Positions 37,560-46,653 of a DNA stretch of 64,000 bases are shown here, in pieces. The notes beneath the pieces are model-generated. The model saw only the letters and a program-made list of their open reading frames with translations. It searched no databases and was not told where the DNA came from. A program made the translations under genes and the position numbers. Each line of letters opens with the position of its first letter. Position 1 is the first letter of the stretch. Origin of the DNA: Humibacillus sp. DSM 29435. GTDB taxonomy: Bacteria; Actinomycetota; Actinomycetes; Actinomycetales; Dermatophilaceae. The stretch lies in assembly GCF_001758225.1 (NCBI RefSeq), contig NZ_MAST01000017.1, positions 61,309 through 125,308 on the forward strand, in the 5' to 3' direction.

Positions 37560-37895
37560 CCCGTTCCGGTGACCGCATTCCCTACTGCGTGCCGTCCGCC
37601 GAGGATCTTCAGGAGCGGGTGTCGGGCGTGCTCGCCGTGCTCTTCCTCGTCTTCAACGAAGGGCTACCTCGCGACGGGGCCCGACACCGACCCCGTGCAT
37701 CACGAGCTGACCGCCGAGGCGATCCGGCTCACCCGCGTGGGGCGCAGCCTCCTGCCGAACGACGGTGAGGTCGCCGGGCTGCTGGCCCTGATGTTGCTCA
37801 CCGAGGCCCGCCGCGCTCAACCGCGCCGTTGCGGTCGCGGAGCTCGACGGCGCCGCGGTGGGCCCTGGCCATCGTCGACCGCCTCGAACCCCAAC
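37560..37895 (+). pseudogene. Decayed ECF sigma factor (SigJ/ECF42-like) fragment
   Basis: Pieces of one protein appear in changing frames: IPYCVPSAEDLQERVSGVLAVLFLVFNEG, then after a +1 shift at the GGG of 37661-37663, YLATGPDTDPVHHELTAEAIRLTRVGRSLLPNDGEVAGLLALMLLTEARRA, then another frame ALNRAVAVAELDGAAV from about 37813, and a further +1 shift at 37860-37862 before ALAIVDRLEP. Between LTEARRA and ALNRAVA an intact family member has roughly 80 more residues, so there is an internal deletion as well. The 5' half (sigma regions 2 and 4) is absent. It is a remnant and cannot encode a working sigma factor. The remainder of 37454-37945 shows nothing recognisable. Confidence 0.8.
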
Positions 37896-37945
37896 TGGCC
37901 AGCTCAGGTGACACCGGAGGACACCTGGCCGTAGGCGTACCGCCC

Positions 37946-40285
37946 TCAGCTCGCCGGCCGGTCGTCGGCAGAGGTCGCCTCGTACTCGGCGTTGGCCTGG
38001 TCGAGCAGGCCCTGCACCTGCTCCTTGGTGACACCGGTGCCGGGAAAGCTGACCATGCGCCCGATCGGCGCCGACGCCATCATCTTGAGCAGAGCGGGGT
38101 CGGAGAACATCGCGCCGGCCCCTTCCGACGCCGCGCGCCTGCCCTCGGGACGATCGCCGTCGGCCTGAGCGAGAGCCCCCGTGACGAGCGCCGCCGCGGC
38201 CGGGTCGGCCAGCACCTCGCCGATCGAGGAGTCGAGGGTGAGCGGCATCCTGACGTCGTCTCCGACCACCGTCACCGAGCCGGCCAGGCGAACATCGCGG
38301 CTCGAGGCGCCGACCTCGACGGCGACGTCACCACCCTCGAGCACCCAGCGGTCGACGCGCAGGTCCCAGTGCGCGAGATCGTCGCGGCGAACCTGGATCT
38401 CCACCTCGCGGCTCTCTCCGGCCGCAAGGTCGACCAACGCAAACCCCTTGAGCTCGCGCGGTGGTCGCGCGACCGACGAGTGGGCCCGGCCGGTGTAGAC
38501 CTGCACCACCTCTCGACCGGCGCGCCCACCCGTGTTCGCCACCGTGAGGCCCACCCGGATGCCGTCGGGCTCGGCCGCCAGAGTCAGGTTGCCGTAGTCG
38601 AAGGTGGTGTACGACAGACCGTGCCCGAACGGGAACTGCACCGGCAGGTCGCGCGCGTCGTACCACCGGTACCCGACGAACAGGCCCTCGCCGTAACGCA
38701 CGTGGCCGTGCTCGCCCGGGAAGTCGAGGTGGGCGGGGGTGTCCTGCAGACGCAGCGGGATCGTCTCCGCAAGGCGGCCCGAGGGGTTGACCTCGCCATA
38801 GAGAACGTCAGCGACGGCAGTGCCGCCCGCCTGACCGAGCAACCATCCCTCGAGCACCGCCGGCGCCAGGTCGACCACGTCACCGAGCCGCACCACTCCC
38901 CCGTTCGAGAGCACGACGACGGTGCGGGGGTTGGCTGCCACCACCGCGCGCAGCAGCTCGACCTGTTGGGGCGGCAGCTCGATGTCGTTGCGGTCGAAGC
39001 CCTCCGACTCGAGCTCGGCCGGAAGGCCGAGAAAGACGACGGCAACCTCTGTGGAGCCGGCCAGCTGGGCCGCTTCGTCGCGAAGCCGTGCCGCCTCAGA
39101 CGGTTCCACTGCGGTGAGTGCGAAGCCCGCGGCGAAGAAGGTTCTGTCCTGCCCGGCATAGCCCACGATGGCGTCGACGGCCCGGTCGAGCCGGGTCGGG
39201 TTGATGAGCGAGCTGCCGGCGCCCTGGTATCGAGGCGTGTCGGCGAAGGCCCCGATGACCGCCACCGACGAGCCCGGCGACAACGGCAGCAGATCACCGT
39301 CGTTCTGAAGCAGCACGATACTGCGACCGGCAGCCTCGCGGGCCAGGTCATGGTGGGCCTGTTCGTCGAAACCGTCTGGGGTCGAACGCCGCTCGGCTCT
39401 CTGCACAAGAACGACCACTCTCTCGGCGGCCTGGTCGAGCACGCGCTCATCGAGGTCGCCGTCGCGCACGGCGGCGACGATCTGGGCGTCGGTGCGACCT
39501 TCGCTCGACGGCATCTCGAGGTCCAGCCCGGCCGCGAGCCCCTCGACGCGGTCGTTGACGGCGCCCCAGTCACTCATGACGAGCCCGTCGAAGCCCCACT
39601 CTCCGCGCAACACATCGGTGAGCAGCCACGGATGCTCCGACGTGAACACCCCGTTCAGCCTGTTGTACGAGCACATCACGGTCCACGGCGCAGCCTCGGT
39701 GACCACCCGCTGAAACCCGCGCAGGTAGATCTCGCGGAGCGGCCGGGGGTCGATGTCGGCCGAGACCCTCATTCGGTCGGCCTCCTGGTTGTTGGCGGCG
39801 AAGTGCTTCAGTGAGGCACCGACCCCCTGGCTCTGCACGCCACGCACCAGTGCGGCGCCGAGAACACCGGAGACGACCGGGTCTTCGGAGAGATACTCGA
39901 AGTTGCGGCCGCATAGGGGCGACCGTTTGATGTTGATGCCCGGGCCCAGCAGCACCGCGACACCGAGCGCTGCGGCCTCCTCACCGAGCGCAGCCCCGAC
40001 CCGCTCCAGCAGCGCGGGATCGAAGCTCGACCCGAGGGCGACCGCCGGCGGGAAGCACGTCGCCGGGATGCTCTCGGTCAGTCCGAGGTTGTCGGCGCCC
40101 GCTCGCTGCTTGCGCACCCCGTGCGGCCCGTCGGTGAGCAGGATCTGAGGGATGCCGGCATCCTCGATGGCCTTGGTCGTCCAGAACGTCGCACCGCTCG
40201 TGAGGGCGGCCTTCTGCTCCACGGTGAGCGACGCGACGACTTCCGCGGCCGATCTTTCGGGGGAGGCTGATTCAGGTCTGGTCAC
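37946..40285 (-). CDS. Glycoside hydrolase family 3 beta-glycosidase
   Basis: A 779-residue GH3 enzyme. The TIM-barrel domain contains LLTDGPHGVRKQR, the KHFAANNQEADR substrate loop (160-171) and the nucleophile Asp239 in GLVMSDWGA. The alpha/beta sandwich with ESEGFDRNDIELP supplies a candidate acid/base, and a fibronectin-III-like domain follows. An extra tail of about 110 residues (including SFPGTGVTKEQVQGLLDQANAEYE) is seen. No signal peptide, so it acts on imported oligosaccharides. The GTG at 40285 has AGGAG 7 bases upstream and overlaps the FGGY kinase end by 14 bases. Beta-glucosidase or beta-xylosidase activity cannot be separated. Confidence 0.92.
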   Translation of the reverse strand: MTRPESASPERSAAEVVASLTVEQKAALTSGATFWTTKAIEDAGIPQILLTDGPHGVRKQRAGADNLGLTESIPATCFPPAVALGSSFDPALLERVGAALGEEAAALGVAVLLGPGINIKRSPLCGRNFEYLSEDPVVSGVLGAALVRGVQSQGVGASLKHFAANNQEADRMRVSADIDPRPLREIYLRGFQRVVTEAAPWTVMCSYNRLNGVFTSEHPWLLTDVLRGEWGFDGLVMSDWGAVNDRVEGLAAGLDLEMPSSEGRTDAQIVAAVRDGDLDERVLDQAAERVVVLVQRAERRSTPDGFDEQAHHDLAREAAGRSIVLLQNDGDLLPLSPGSSVAVIGAFADTPRYQGAGSSLINPTRLDRAVDAIVGYAGQDRTFFAAGFALTAVEPSEAARLRDEAAQLAGSTEVAVVFLGLPAELESEGFDRNDIELPPQQVELLRAVVAANPRTVVVLSNGGVVRLGDVVDLAPAVLEGWLLGQAGGTAVADVLYGEVNPSGRLAETIPLRLQDTPAHLDFPGEHGHVRYGEGLFVGYRWYDARDLPVQFPFGHGLSYTTFDYGNLTLAAEPDGIRVGLTVANTGGRAGREVVQVYTGRAHSSVARPPRELKGFALVDLAAGESREVEIQVRRDDLAHWDLRVDRWVLEGGDVAVEVGASSRDVRLAGSVTVVGDDVRMPLTLDSSIGEVLADPAAAALVTGALAQADGDRPEGRRAASEGAGAMFSDPALLKMMASAPIGRMVSFPGTGVTKEQVQGLLDQANAEYEATSADDRPAS

Positions 40286-41771
40286 TTGCTGACTCCTGCA
40301 GTAGGGCGAGGTGATGCATCTGGTCTTTGGTGGCGGGGTAGAGCGAGCAGTACTGCTCGTAGAGCCCGTCGTAGAGGTCACGGGTGGCCGGGTTGGGCTC
40401 GGTGACCTCACCGGCGCTCGCCCAGTTGGTCGACGGGTCGACCAGACCGGTACCGATGGCCGCGAGCAGCGCGTCGCCGAAGCTGGCGCCGATCGTCTGC
40501 GCCGGAATGACCTGCTCGCGGCCCGTCACATCGCTGACGATCTGGGTCCACAGGCCACCCTGGGTTCCGCCGCCGACCGCGAACAGCTTCGTGACAGGGG
40601 CCTCGGGGTGGTCGAGAAACTCGACGATCTGCCGGATCCCGAAGGCGATCCCCTCGTAGACAGCGCGGAACAGATCGGCCCGGGTGTGGGTCAAGGTGAG
40701 GCCGAGCACCATTCCACGGGCCCGCGGGTCGAAGATCGGGGTGCGCTCGCCGGCGAAGTAGGGCAGCAGCAACAACCCGTTCGAACCGGCCGGGACGCCC
40801 GACGCCTCCGACACCAGCTGGTCGAAGGGGGCGTCACCGGTGAGACCCTGCACCCAGCTGGTCAGGCTGCCTGACGTCGACATCCCGGCCGCCATCGTGA
40901 AGGTGCCCGGCTGCACGCCGATCGTCGACCACAGCATCGGGTCGGAGCGCAGCTCGTCGACGACCTGCACGAAGAACATGGTGGAGCCGTACATCAGCAT
41001 CAGCTCACCGGGCTCGCGCACGCCGGCGCTGAACGCCTCGGCCCACGCGTCGATGGTGCCGACCGACACCGGGGTGCCCACGGCGAGGCCGGTCAGCTCG
41101 GACGCGCTACCGTGCACCACCCCGACCACCTCGTGCGGCCACGCCAGCCGGGGCATCGCGATGTCGCCCAGGATGTCGGTGCACCACTGCTCGTGCCAGG
41201 CCTGAGCGCCCATGTCGTAGAGCGGGTCGCACTGGCTCGCCGTGTGGTGGTCGAGCACGTACTCTCCGGTCAGTCGCGCGACCACGAACGAGTTGGAGTT
41301 GAACCAGTAGGAGCTGCGCGCCCACACCTCCGGTTCACGCCGACGCACCCAGAGCGCCTTGGGGCCGACGGCCTGGCTCGAGAGCGGGGTTCCCCCCACC
41401 CGAAGGATCTCGTCTTCGCCGAGCCGGTCGTTGAGCTCGGCGATCTCTGAGGTCGCCCGCCCGTCGATGCCGTAGAGGATGGCGGGACGGGTCGGCCGCA
41501 GATCGGCGTCGGTGGGCAGAAAGCAGGGGCCGACACCGCTCACGCAGAGTCCGCGCACCGGGGTGGCGCCGGCCGCCTCGACCAGCTCACGGCAGACCGA
41601 GACGAAGTCGTCCCACCAGACAGACTCGGCGTCGACCTCGGCCCAGCCAGGACGCGGGAGGTTCATCCCGTGTCGGCGCGACGCGGTGTGCACGATGTCG
41701 CCGTCGAGCGTGGTCAGCACTCCCTTGGTGCTGCCCGTGCCCATGTCGATCCCGACGACGTACTCGTTCAC
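40272..41771 (-). CDS. FGGY family carbohydrate kinase (xylulokinase-like)
   Basis: A 499-residue FGGY kinase. GIDMGTGSTKGVL (8-20) is the N-terminal phosphate loop, RPGWAEVDAESVW is the usual following motif, and the C-terminal LFAVGGGTQGGLWTQIVSDVTG is the adenosine-binding signature. It phosphorylates a pentulose, tetrulose or polyol with ATP in the cytosol. It is in an apparent operon with the GH3 enzyme (14-base overlap) and is separated from the upstream permease gene by a strong hairpin. Xylulose is the default guess; erythritol/threitol-type substrates are equally possible from the dehydrogenase in this cluster. Confidence 0.88.
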   Translation of the reverse strand: MNEYVVGIDMGTGSTKGVLTTLDGDIVHTASRRHGMNLPRPGWAEVDAESVWWDDFVSVCRELVEAAGATPVRGLCVSGVGPCFLPTDADLRPTRPAILYGIDGRATSEIAELNDRLGEDEILRVGGTPLSSQAVGPKALWVRRREPEVWARSSYWFNSNSFVVARLTGEYVLDHHTASQCDPLYDMGAQAWHEQWCTDILGDIAMPRLAWPHEVVGVVHGSASELTGLAVGTPVSVGTIDAWAEAFSAGVREPGELMLMYGSTMFFVQVVDELRSDPMLWSTIGVQPGTFTMAAGMSTSGSLTSWVQGLTGDAPFDQLVSEASGVPAGSNGLLLLPYFAGERTPIFDPRARGMVLGLTLTHTRADLFRAVYEGIAFGIRQIVEFLDHPEAPVTKLFAVGGGTQGGLWTQIVSDVTGREQVIPAQTIGASFGDALLAAIGTGLVDPSTNWASAGEVTEPNPATRDLYDGLYEQYCSLYPATKDQMHHLALLQESASDQT

Positions 41772-41886
41772 TTCGCCTCACCCTCGTTGCGCTGCGGATC
41801 GGCGGTACGCGATCGCTGGGGTCGCGAGCCGCGCCGCCGTGGCCGGTCGTTCGATCTTCACACACCAAGGCCGCTCGGGCGCTCAT

Positions 41887-41925
41887 CCCGGTGGGCCCAG
41901 AACCAGAGGTTCTGAGCCCACCGGG
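41887..41925 (-). terminator. Long hairpin between ABC permease and FGGY kinase genes
   Basis: CCCGGTGGGCCCAGAACC (41887-41904) pairs with GGTTCTGAGCCCACCGGG (41908-41925) with one mismatch and an AGA loop. It follows the permease stop (41964) on the minus strand and precedes the kinase start (41771), so it may end or attenuate the transporter transcript or stabilise its 3' end. Confidence 0.75.
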
Positions 41926-41963
41926 CGGTCAGCTGCGCCCGGGCAGCCGAGGGGTCGAGCGGG

Positions 41964-43226
41964 TCACCCCTTGCCGTGCGAGGCACGCGACCGGCGCGCC
42001 ACCGAGTCGAGGGCCACCGCGAGCAGCAGCACGGCCCCGGTCACCATGAAGCGGTAGCCACTGCTCAGGTTGAGCAGGGTCAACCCGCTGGTGATCGACG
42101 TGATCACGATGATGCCGACGAGAGCCGCCCAGGCCGAGCCGCGACCGCCGAACAGGCTGGTACCGCCGATGACGGCTGCCGCGATGGCGTTGAGGTTGAC
42201 GTCACCCGTGCCGGTGGCCGGTGTCGCCGAGCCGAGACGGGCGGCGGCGAGAATGCCACCGACCGACGCCAGCACGGAGCAGACGACGAAGCCCCACGCG
42301 TAGACCCGATTGACGTTGATGCCAGAGCGCCGAGCCGCCTCGGCGTTGCCACCGACCGCGAAGATCGACCGGCCCCACTTGGTGCGGGTGAGCATGTAGT
42401 TCGAGATGACGATGAGCACGAGGAAGAACACGAACATCCAGCCGACTCCGCGGTCGCGGTTGAGGTACCACGTGGCCACCCCCAGACCGACGAGCAGGGC
42501 GCCGCTCTTGATCAGCAGGCCGTTCGTCGACGGCGCCGACAGACCCTTGTCGCGACGCGCCTTGGCGTTGTAGAAGCCGCTGGCGAACACGGCGGCCACC
42601 GCCACCAGCACCAGAACGTACGACACGGCATCCGGCATGAACGAGATCTGCGCGAAGCGCACCAGGCCGGAGTCGAAGGGCAGGTTGATCGAGCCCTGCT
42701 CGCCCAGCAGCCACAGCTGCACGCCGAGGAAGGCGAGCAGTCCGGCGAGGCTGATCACGAAGCTCGGCACCCCGAACCGGTTGAACATCAGCGTGTAGAT
42801 GAGCCCGACGACGACACCCACCCCGATCGAGGCGGCGATGGCGACCGGGGCGGGAAACCCCTTGACGACGAACAGGGTTGCGACCGTGGCCGCCGACAGC
42901 CCGCTGACCGAGCCGACGGAGAGGTCGATCTCGCCCAGCAGCAGCACGAACACGATGCCGAGGGCGATGACCCCGGTGGCGACCGACTCGAGGGTGAGGT
43001 TCACCAGGTTGGCACTCGAGAGGAAGATGGGGTTGAGGATCTGGAACGTCGTCCAGATCACCACGATGCCGACGATGACCGGCAGCAGGCCGAGGTCCCC
43101 TCCCCGGAACCGGTCGATCCAGCTCTGGACCCATCCGCTCAGGCCCTCGCGGGCCTGCAGTCGTTCGTCGAGACGGTCCGAGGCCACGGGAGCCCCTTGC
43201 GGAACCTTGGGCGGTGCGGTGGTCAT
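41964..43226 (-). CDS. Sugar ABC transporter permease (XylH/RbsC family)
   Basis: A 420-residue permease. A cytosolic N-terminal leader of about 50 residues is followed by ten or more hydrophobic segments. Family features are LLGEIDLSVGSVSGLSAATVATL (the EAA-like loop region), FVISLAGLLAFLGVQLWLLGEQG and VNRVYAWGFVVCSVLASVGGILAAARLGSA. It forms the membrane channel with the ATPase at 43231 (4 bases upstream) and the lipoprotein at 44260. XylH-type length (about 400) fits pentose or polyol importers. Confidence 0.92.
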   Translation of the reverse strand: MTTAPPKVPQGAPVASDRLDERLQAREGLSGWVQSWIDRFRGGDLGLLPVIVGIVVIWTTFQILNPIFLSSANLVNLTLESVATGVIALGIVFVLLLGEIDLSVGSVSGLSAATVATLFVVKGFPAPVAIAASIGVGVVVGLIYTLMFNRFGVPSFVISLAGLLAFLGVQLWLLGEQGSINLPFDSGLVRFAQISFMPDAVSYVLVLVAVAAVFASGFYNAKARRDKGLSAPSTNGLLIKSGALLVGLGVATWYLNRDRGVGWMFVFFLVLIVISNYMLTRTKWGRSIFAVGGNAEAARRSGINVNRVYAWGFVVCSVLASVGGILAAARLGSATPATGTGDVNLNAIAAAVIGGTSLFGGRGSAWAALVGIIVITSITSGLTLLNLSSGYRFMVTGAVLLLAVALDSVARRSRASHGKG

Positions 43227-43230
43227 CAGG

Positions 43231-44184
43231 TCACTCCTTCTCGCTCGTCAGGGCAGTGGGATTCGACGACGAGTCGTCTCTGGCGGATGCCGTGTCGTCG
43301 GACTCGCCGGCATCCGTCGTCGCGTCTCTGGTGGAATCTGTGGTGGCGTCGGGCGGGGCCTCGGTCTCCGGGGTGGCCGGGTCGCGCCGAGAGGCCCGTT
43401 GGGTGACAGCGTTGTCGGTCGCACCGGTGATGGCGGCGATGATCTGCTCGATGCTGACGTCTCCGACGGTGAAGAACCCGTTGTTGCGCCCGAGCCGAAG
43501 CACGGCCACCGTGTCGGCTACCGCGAGCACGTCGGCCATGTTGTGGCTGATCATGATCACGCCGTGGCCGTTCTCGCGCAGTCGCTCGACCAGGTTGAGC
43601 ACCTCGGCCGTCTGGGCGACTCCGAGCGCGGCCGTCGGTTCGTCGAGGATGATGATCTTCGGAGCGCCGAGCAGCGAGCGGGCGATCGCGACGGTCTGAC
43701 GTTGACCGCCGGACAGCGACGCCACCGGGATACGCACCGTGGGGATCTTCGCCGACAGCTGCCGCAACAGCTCCCAGGCCTTGACCTCCATCGACACGTC
43801 GTCGAGGCGGGCCGGCCGAAGCTCCTGACCCAGAAAGAGGTTCTCGACCACGTTGAGGTTCTCGCAGAGTGCGAGATCCTGGTAGACGGTGGCGATCCCG
43901 AGATCCTGGGCGTCGGCGGGCGAGTGGATCCGCACGTCCTGACCCTCGAACGAGATCGTTCCCGAGTCGGCGGCGTGCACCCCCGCCAACACCTTGACCA
44001 GGGTCGACTTGCCGGCCCCGTTGTCTCCGACGAGGGCCACGACCTCGCCGGCGTGCACCGTGAGGTCGATGCCGGTGAGGGCCGCGACGGCGCCGAAGTG
44101 TTTGGTGACACCACGCAGGGCGAGCAGCTCGGTCCCCACCTTCGGGCGCTGAGTCGTCGGTGAGTCAGTCGCTGGTGCGGTCAT
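43231..44184 (-). CDS. Sugar ABC transporter ATP-binding protein, single-domain (XylG/RbsA-like)
   Basis: A 317-residue ATPase. Walker A is GDNGAGKST, the signature LSGGQRQTVAIARSLL, Walker B IIILDEPTAAL, and the switch His is in ISHNMAD. Unlike XylG or RbsA, which have two ABC domains in about 500 residues, only one domain is present, so the working pump is probably a homodimer. The last ~60 residues (from about 258) are a Asp/Glu/Ser/Thr-rich acidic tail without homology I recognise. It is 4 bases upstream of the permease gene. Confidence 0.92.
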   Translation of the reverse strand: MTAPATDSPTTQRPKVGTELLALRGVTKHFGAVAALTGIDLTVHAGEVVALVGDNGAGKSTLVKVLAGVHAADSGTISFEGQDVRIHSPADAQDLGIATVYQDLALCENLNVVENLFLGQELRPARLDDVSMEVKAWELLRQLSAKIPTVRIPVASLSGGQRQTVAIARSLLGAPKIIILDEPTAALGVAQTAEVLNLVERLRENGHGVIMISHNMADVLAVADTVAVLRLGRNNGFFTVGDVSIEQIIAAITGATDNAVTQRASRRDPATPETEAPPDATTDSTRDATTDAGESDDTASARDDSSSNPTALTSEKE

Positions 44185-44259
44185 GACAGCTTCCCTCTCG
44201 TTCCAGGTCGAGTCGACGGGCCCGCTCCGTTCGGCCGGTGCGGGCCACCATCACCGGGT

Positions 44260-45363
44260 TCACTTGATGCCGAGCTTGGTGCAGCCTGCGACGTAGACGC
44301 CGGTGCAGGCCTCGGAGGCCTTGGTGATGCCACTGTCGAACATGACCTTCTTGACGTTCTCGGTCGTCACGACCTCGGGCACGAACAGCTGTGACGGGGT
44401 GTCGAAGACGGTCGCCTCAGACTTGGGCGTCTGGCCCTGCAGGAAGGTGAAGGCGTTCTGCGCCGCCGCCTCGGCCACGGTCTTGATCGGCTTGGAGATG
44501 GTGTTGTACTGGTCTCCGTTGATGATCCGCTGGATCGCCGCGAGCTCGGCGTCGTTGCCGGTCACCGGGGGCACGGCGTCGCCGGAGGCCTTGAAGGCCG
44601 CGATGGCGCCGCCACCGGTGCCGTCGTTGGCCGCCACGACGCCGACGATCTGCTTGCCGAAGCGGGTGATCTGGCCGGTGGTCCACTCCTGGGCCTTGGC
44701 CGGCTGCCAGTTCGGGGTGTCGTACTCCGCGAGCAGCTTGAAGCCGCCCGGGTCGACGGCGCTGTGCACGCCCTTCTTGATCAGGCCGGCCGCCGCGTCG
44801 GTGGGTGAGCCGTTGATCTGCAGGATGCCGCCCGATGCGTTCGTCTTCTTGAGATGGTCGATCAGGCTGGCGGCGATGAGGTTGCCGATCTTCTCGTTGT
44901 CGAACGAGACGTAGAAGTCGGCCTTCGCCTTGGTGCTCGGACGGTCGTAGGCGATGACCTTGGCGCCCTGCGACTGCGCCGCCTGCACGGTCGAGGCGAC
45001 GCCCGCGGAGTCGACCGGGTCGATGACGAGCACCTTCGCGCCCTGGGCGAGCGCCGAGTTGGCCTGTTGCTGCTGCTTGCTCGCGTCAGAGTCGGCGTTC
45101 TGGTAGATGACGGTGCAGGTCGGGCACAGCTGCTTCATCTTGGCCTCGAAGAGCGGCTTGTCCTGCAGCTCGTAGCGCGTCGAGGCAAGGTCGGGCATGA
45201 GGAAGGCGACCTTGGCGTTCTCGACCGAACCGCCCGCTCCACCTGCACCGGTGGCGGTGCCGGGCGAGCTGCTGTCGGCGCTCTCACACGCGCTGAGGCC
45301 GATGGTCGCGGTGAGCGCGAGGGCGAGAACGGTCGCCCGGCGCGGGGTGAGGTTGAGCATCAT
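44260..45363 (-). CDS. Sugar ABC transporter substrate-binding lipoprotein (XylF-like)
   Basis: A 367-residue periplasmic-binding-protein fold lipoprotein. The signal ends in the lipobox GLSAC (Cys26), followed by a Gly/Ala/Ser linker. The two-lobed fold reads KVAFLMPDLASTRYE, VLVIDPVDSAG, VIAYDRPSTKAKADFYVSFDNEKIGNLIA, and VVAANDGTGGGAIAAFKA, with AAIQRIINGDQYNTISKPI, closest in pattern to XylF. It delivers a pentose or related sugar/polyol to the permease. The ATG at 45363 (or 45360) follows AGGAG. It is the first transporter gene after the dehydrogenase. Confidence 0.92.
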   Translation of the reverse strand: MMLNLTPRRATVLALALTATIGLSACESADSSSPGTATGAGGAGGSVENAKVAFLMPDLASTRYELQDKPLFEAKMKQLCPTCTVIYQNADSDASKQQQQANSALAQGAKVLVIDPVDSAGVASTVQAAQSQGAKVIAYDRPSTKAKADFYVSFDNEKIGNLIAASLIDHLKKTNASGGILQINGSPTDAAAGLIKKGVHSAVDPGGFKLLAEYDTPNWQPAKAQEWTTGQITRFGKQIVGVVAANDGTGGGAIAAFKASGDAVPPVTGNDAELAAIQRIINGDQYNTISKPIKTVAEAAAQNAFTFLQGQTPKSEATVFDTPSQLFVPEVVTTENVKKVMFDSGITKASEACTGVYVAGCTKLGIK

Positions 45364-45488
45364 GGTTCTCCTAGTGAGTGCCGAAATGGATCTTGCGAGG
45401 TGTGGCGGGTGATGGGGTTGCGCGACGGCGGGTGACCGGCGGGTGACCGGCGCGAGGTGCTGCGGGTGGGCAGCGAGCGCGCGGGCGA

Positions 45489-46562
45489 TCAGCCCGGGAT
45501 CAGGGCGACCTTGATCGAGGCGGTCCCGTCGCCGACCAGATCGAGACCCTTCTGAAAGTCGGCGAGGGGCAGCTCGTGCGTGACGATGTCGGCCATCGGC
45601 AGACGACCCGACTCGAGCATCCGGGCAGCGGCGGGCCAGCAGTGCGGGCCCAGGTGGGCTCCCAGCACGTCGAGCTCCTTGTCGTCGCTGATGATGGTCC
45701 AGTCGACGGTGACGTCGGAGCCGAACACGCTGTACTCGACGAAGGTTCCGAGCTTGCGCAGAACGTTCAGGCCCTGGATGACGGCACTCGGGTGCCCGCT
45801 CCCCTCGAGGTAGACGTCGGCACCGAGACCGCCAGTGAGGTCGCGAACGGCTGCGACGGCATCCAGCTCGGTGATGTTGAAGGTGTGGGTGGCCCCGCAC
45901 CGCTTGGCCAGCGCGAGCTTGTGGTCGGCAGAGTCGAGCGCGATGACCATCGACGGCGACTTGGCTGCGGCGCCGGCCACCATGCCGAGGCCGATCGGGC
46001 CGCAGCCGGCCACGACGACCACGTCACCGAAGGTGATCCGGGCCCGCTCGACGGCATGCAGCGCGCAGCTGAGCGGCTCGACGAACGCTGCGTGAGCGGC
46101 CGGGAGATCAGCGGAGATCCGGTGGACCAGGGCGTCGGCCGGAAAGACCATGAACTCGGCCATCGCCCCTGGCGTGCGGCGTTTGAACCCGTAGATGTCG
46201 TGGGGCACGCACATCCAGTACTGGCCGCGCTTGCAGAAGTGGCAGTTCCAGCAGGGCACGATCTGCTCGGAGGTGACCCGGTCACCCACGGCGACCCCCC
46301 AGCGGTCGGCGGCGACCTCGTCGATCGTGACGACACGGCCGACGAACTCGTGCCCGGGGATGACCTCGGTCTCGGCCCACGCGGGCCTCGAGTCGTCGCC
46401 CCAGAACTTCGCTGCCCCGTGGTAGCACTTGAGGTCGCTGGCGCAGATGCCGACAGCCTCGACCTGGATCAGCGCCTCGCCGGGCCCGGCGACCGGTTTG
46501 GGCACGCTCTCGAGCGCGTACTTCTCAGGGCCATGACTGACCACTGCCTGCATCGTTCCCAC
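45489..46562 (-). CDS. Zinc-dependent alcohol/polyol dehydrogenase (erythritol/threitol dehydrogenase-like)
   Basis: A 357-residue medium-chain dehydrogenase. Catalytic zinc ligands are Cys40 (GICASD) and His71-Glu72 (PGHEF). Structural zinc cysteines are 104, 107, 110 and 118. The Rossmann motif is GCGPIGLGM. The segment CYHGAAKFWGDDSRPAWAE after Cys40 and FKRRTPGAMAEFMVFPADALV resemble NAD-dependent L-threitol/erythritol dehydrogenases of actinobacteria, so a C4 or C5 polyol is a reasonable substrate. It is the first gene after the SorC regulator and upstream of the ABC transporter, so the cluster imports and oxidises a sugar alcohol or pentose. Confidence 0.88.
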   Translation of the reverse strand: MGTMQAVVSHGPEKYALESVPKPVAGPGEALIQVEAVGICASDLKCYHGAAKFWGDDSRPAWAETEVIPGHEFVGRVVTIDEVAADRWGVAVGDRVTSEQIVPCWNCHFCKRGQYWMCVPHDIYGFKRRTPGAMAEFMVFPADALVHRISADLPAAHAAFVEPLSCALHAVERARITFGDVVVVAGCGPIGLGMVAGAAAKSPSMVIALDSADHKLALAKRCGATHTFNITELDAVAAVRDLTGGLGADVYLEGSGHPSAVIQGLNVLRKLGTFVEYSVFGSDVTVDWTIISDDKELDVLGAHLGPHCWPAAARMLESGRLPMADIVTHELPLADFQKGLDLVGDGTASIKVALIPG

Positions 46563-46639
46563 ATCGACTCCTTCGTCGGCCGGCCGAGCTCCTCAGGAGC
46601 CGGCACCCGCCACGATAGGAAGTGTCAGAACGAATGTCC

Positions 46640-46653
46640 AGAACTATTGTTCT
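46640..46653. promoter_or_regulatory. AGAAC-TATT-GTTCT inverted repeat, candidate SorC operator
   Basis: A perfect 5-base inverted repeat lies between the dehydrogenase start (46562) and the end of the SorC gene (46644), overlapping the latter's stop. A related CAGAACGAATGTCC lies at 46625-46638. Position suits autoregulated control of the downstream dehydrogenase-transporter operon; assignment to SorC is inference. Confidence 0.4.

Noticed and set aside
37829..39814. A 661-codon open frame opposite the GH3 gene
   Set aside because: Its composition is that of a GC-rich shadow; only its first codons overlap real remnant sequence of the sigma pseudogene.
45420..45455. Short GCGGGTGACCG duplication between the XylF-like and dehydrogenase genes
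   Set aside because: Only two adjacent short copies, within what chance slippage gives at this GC content.
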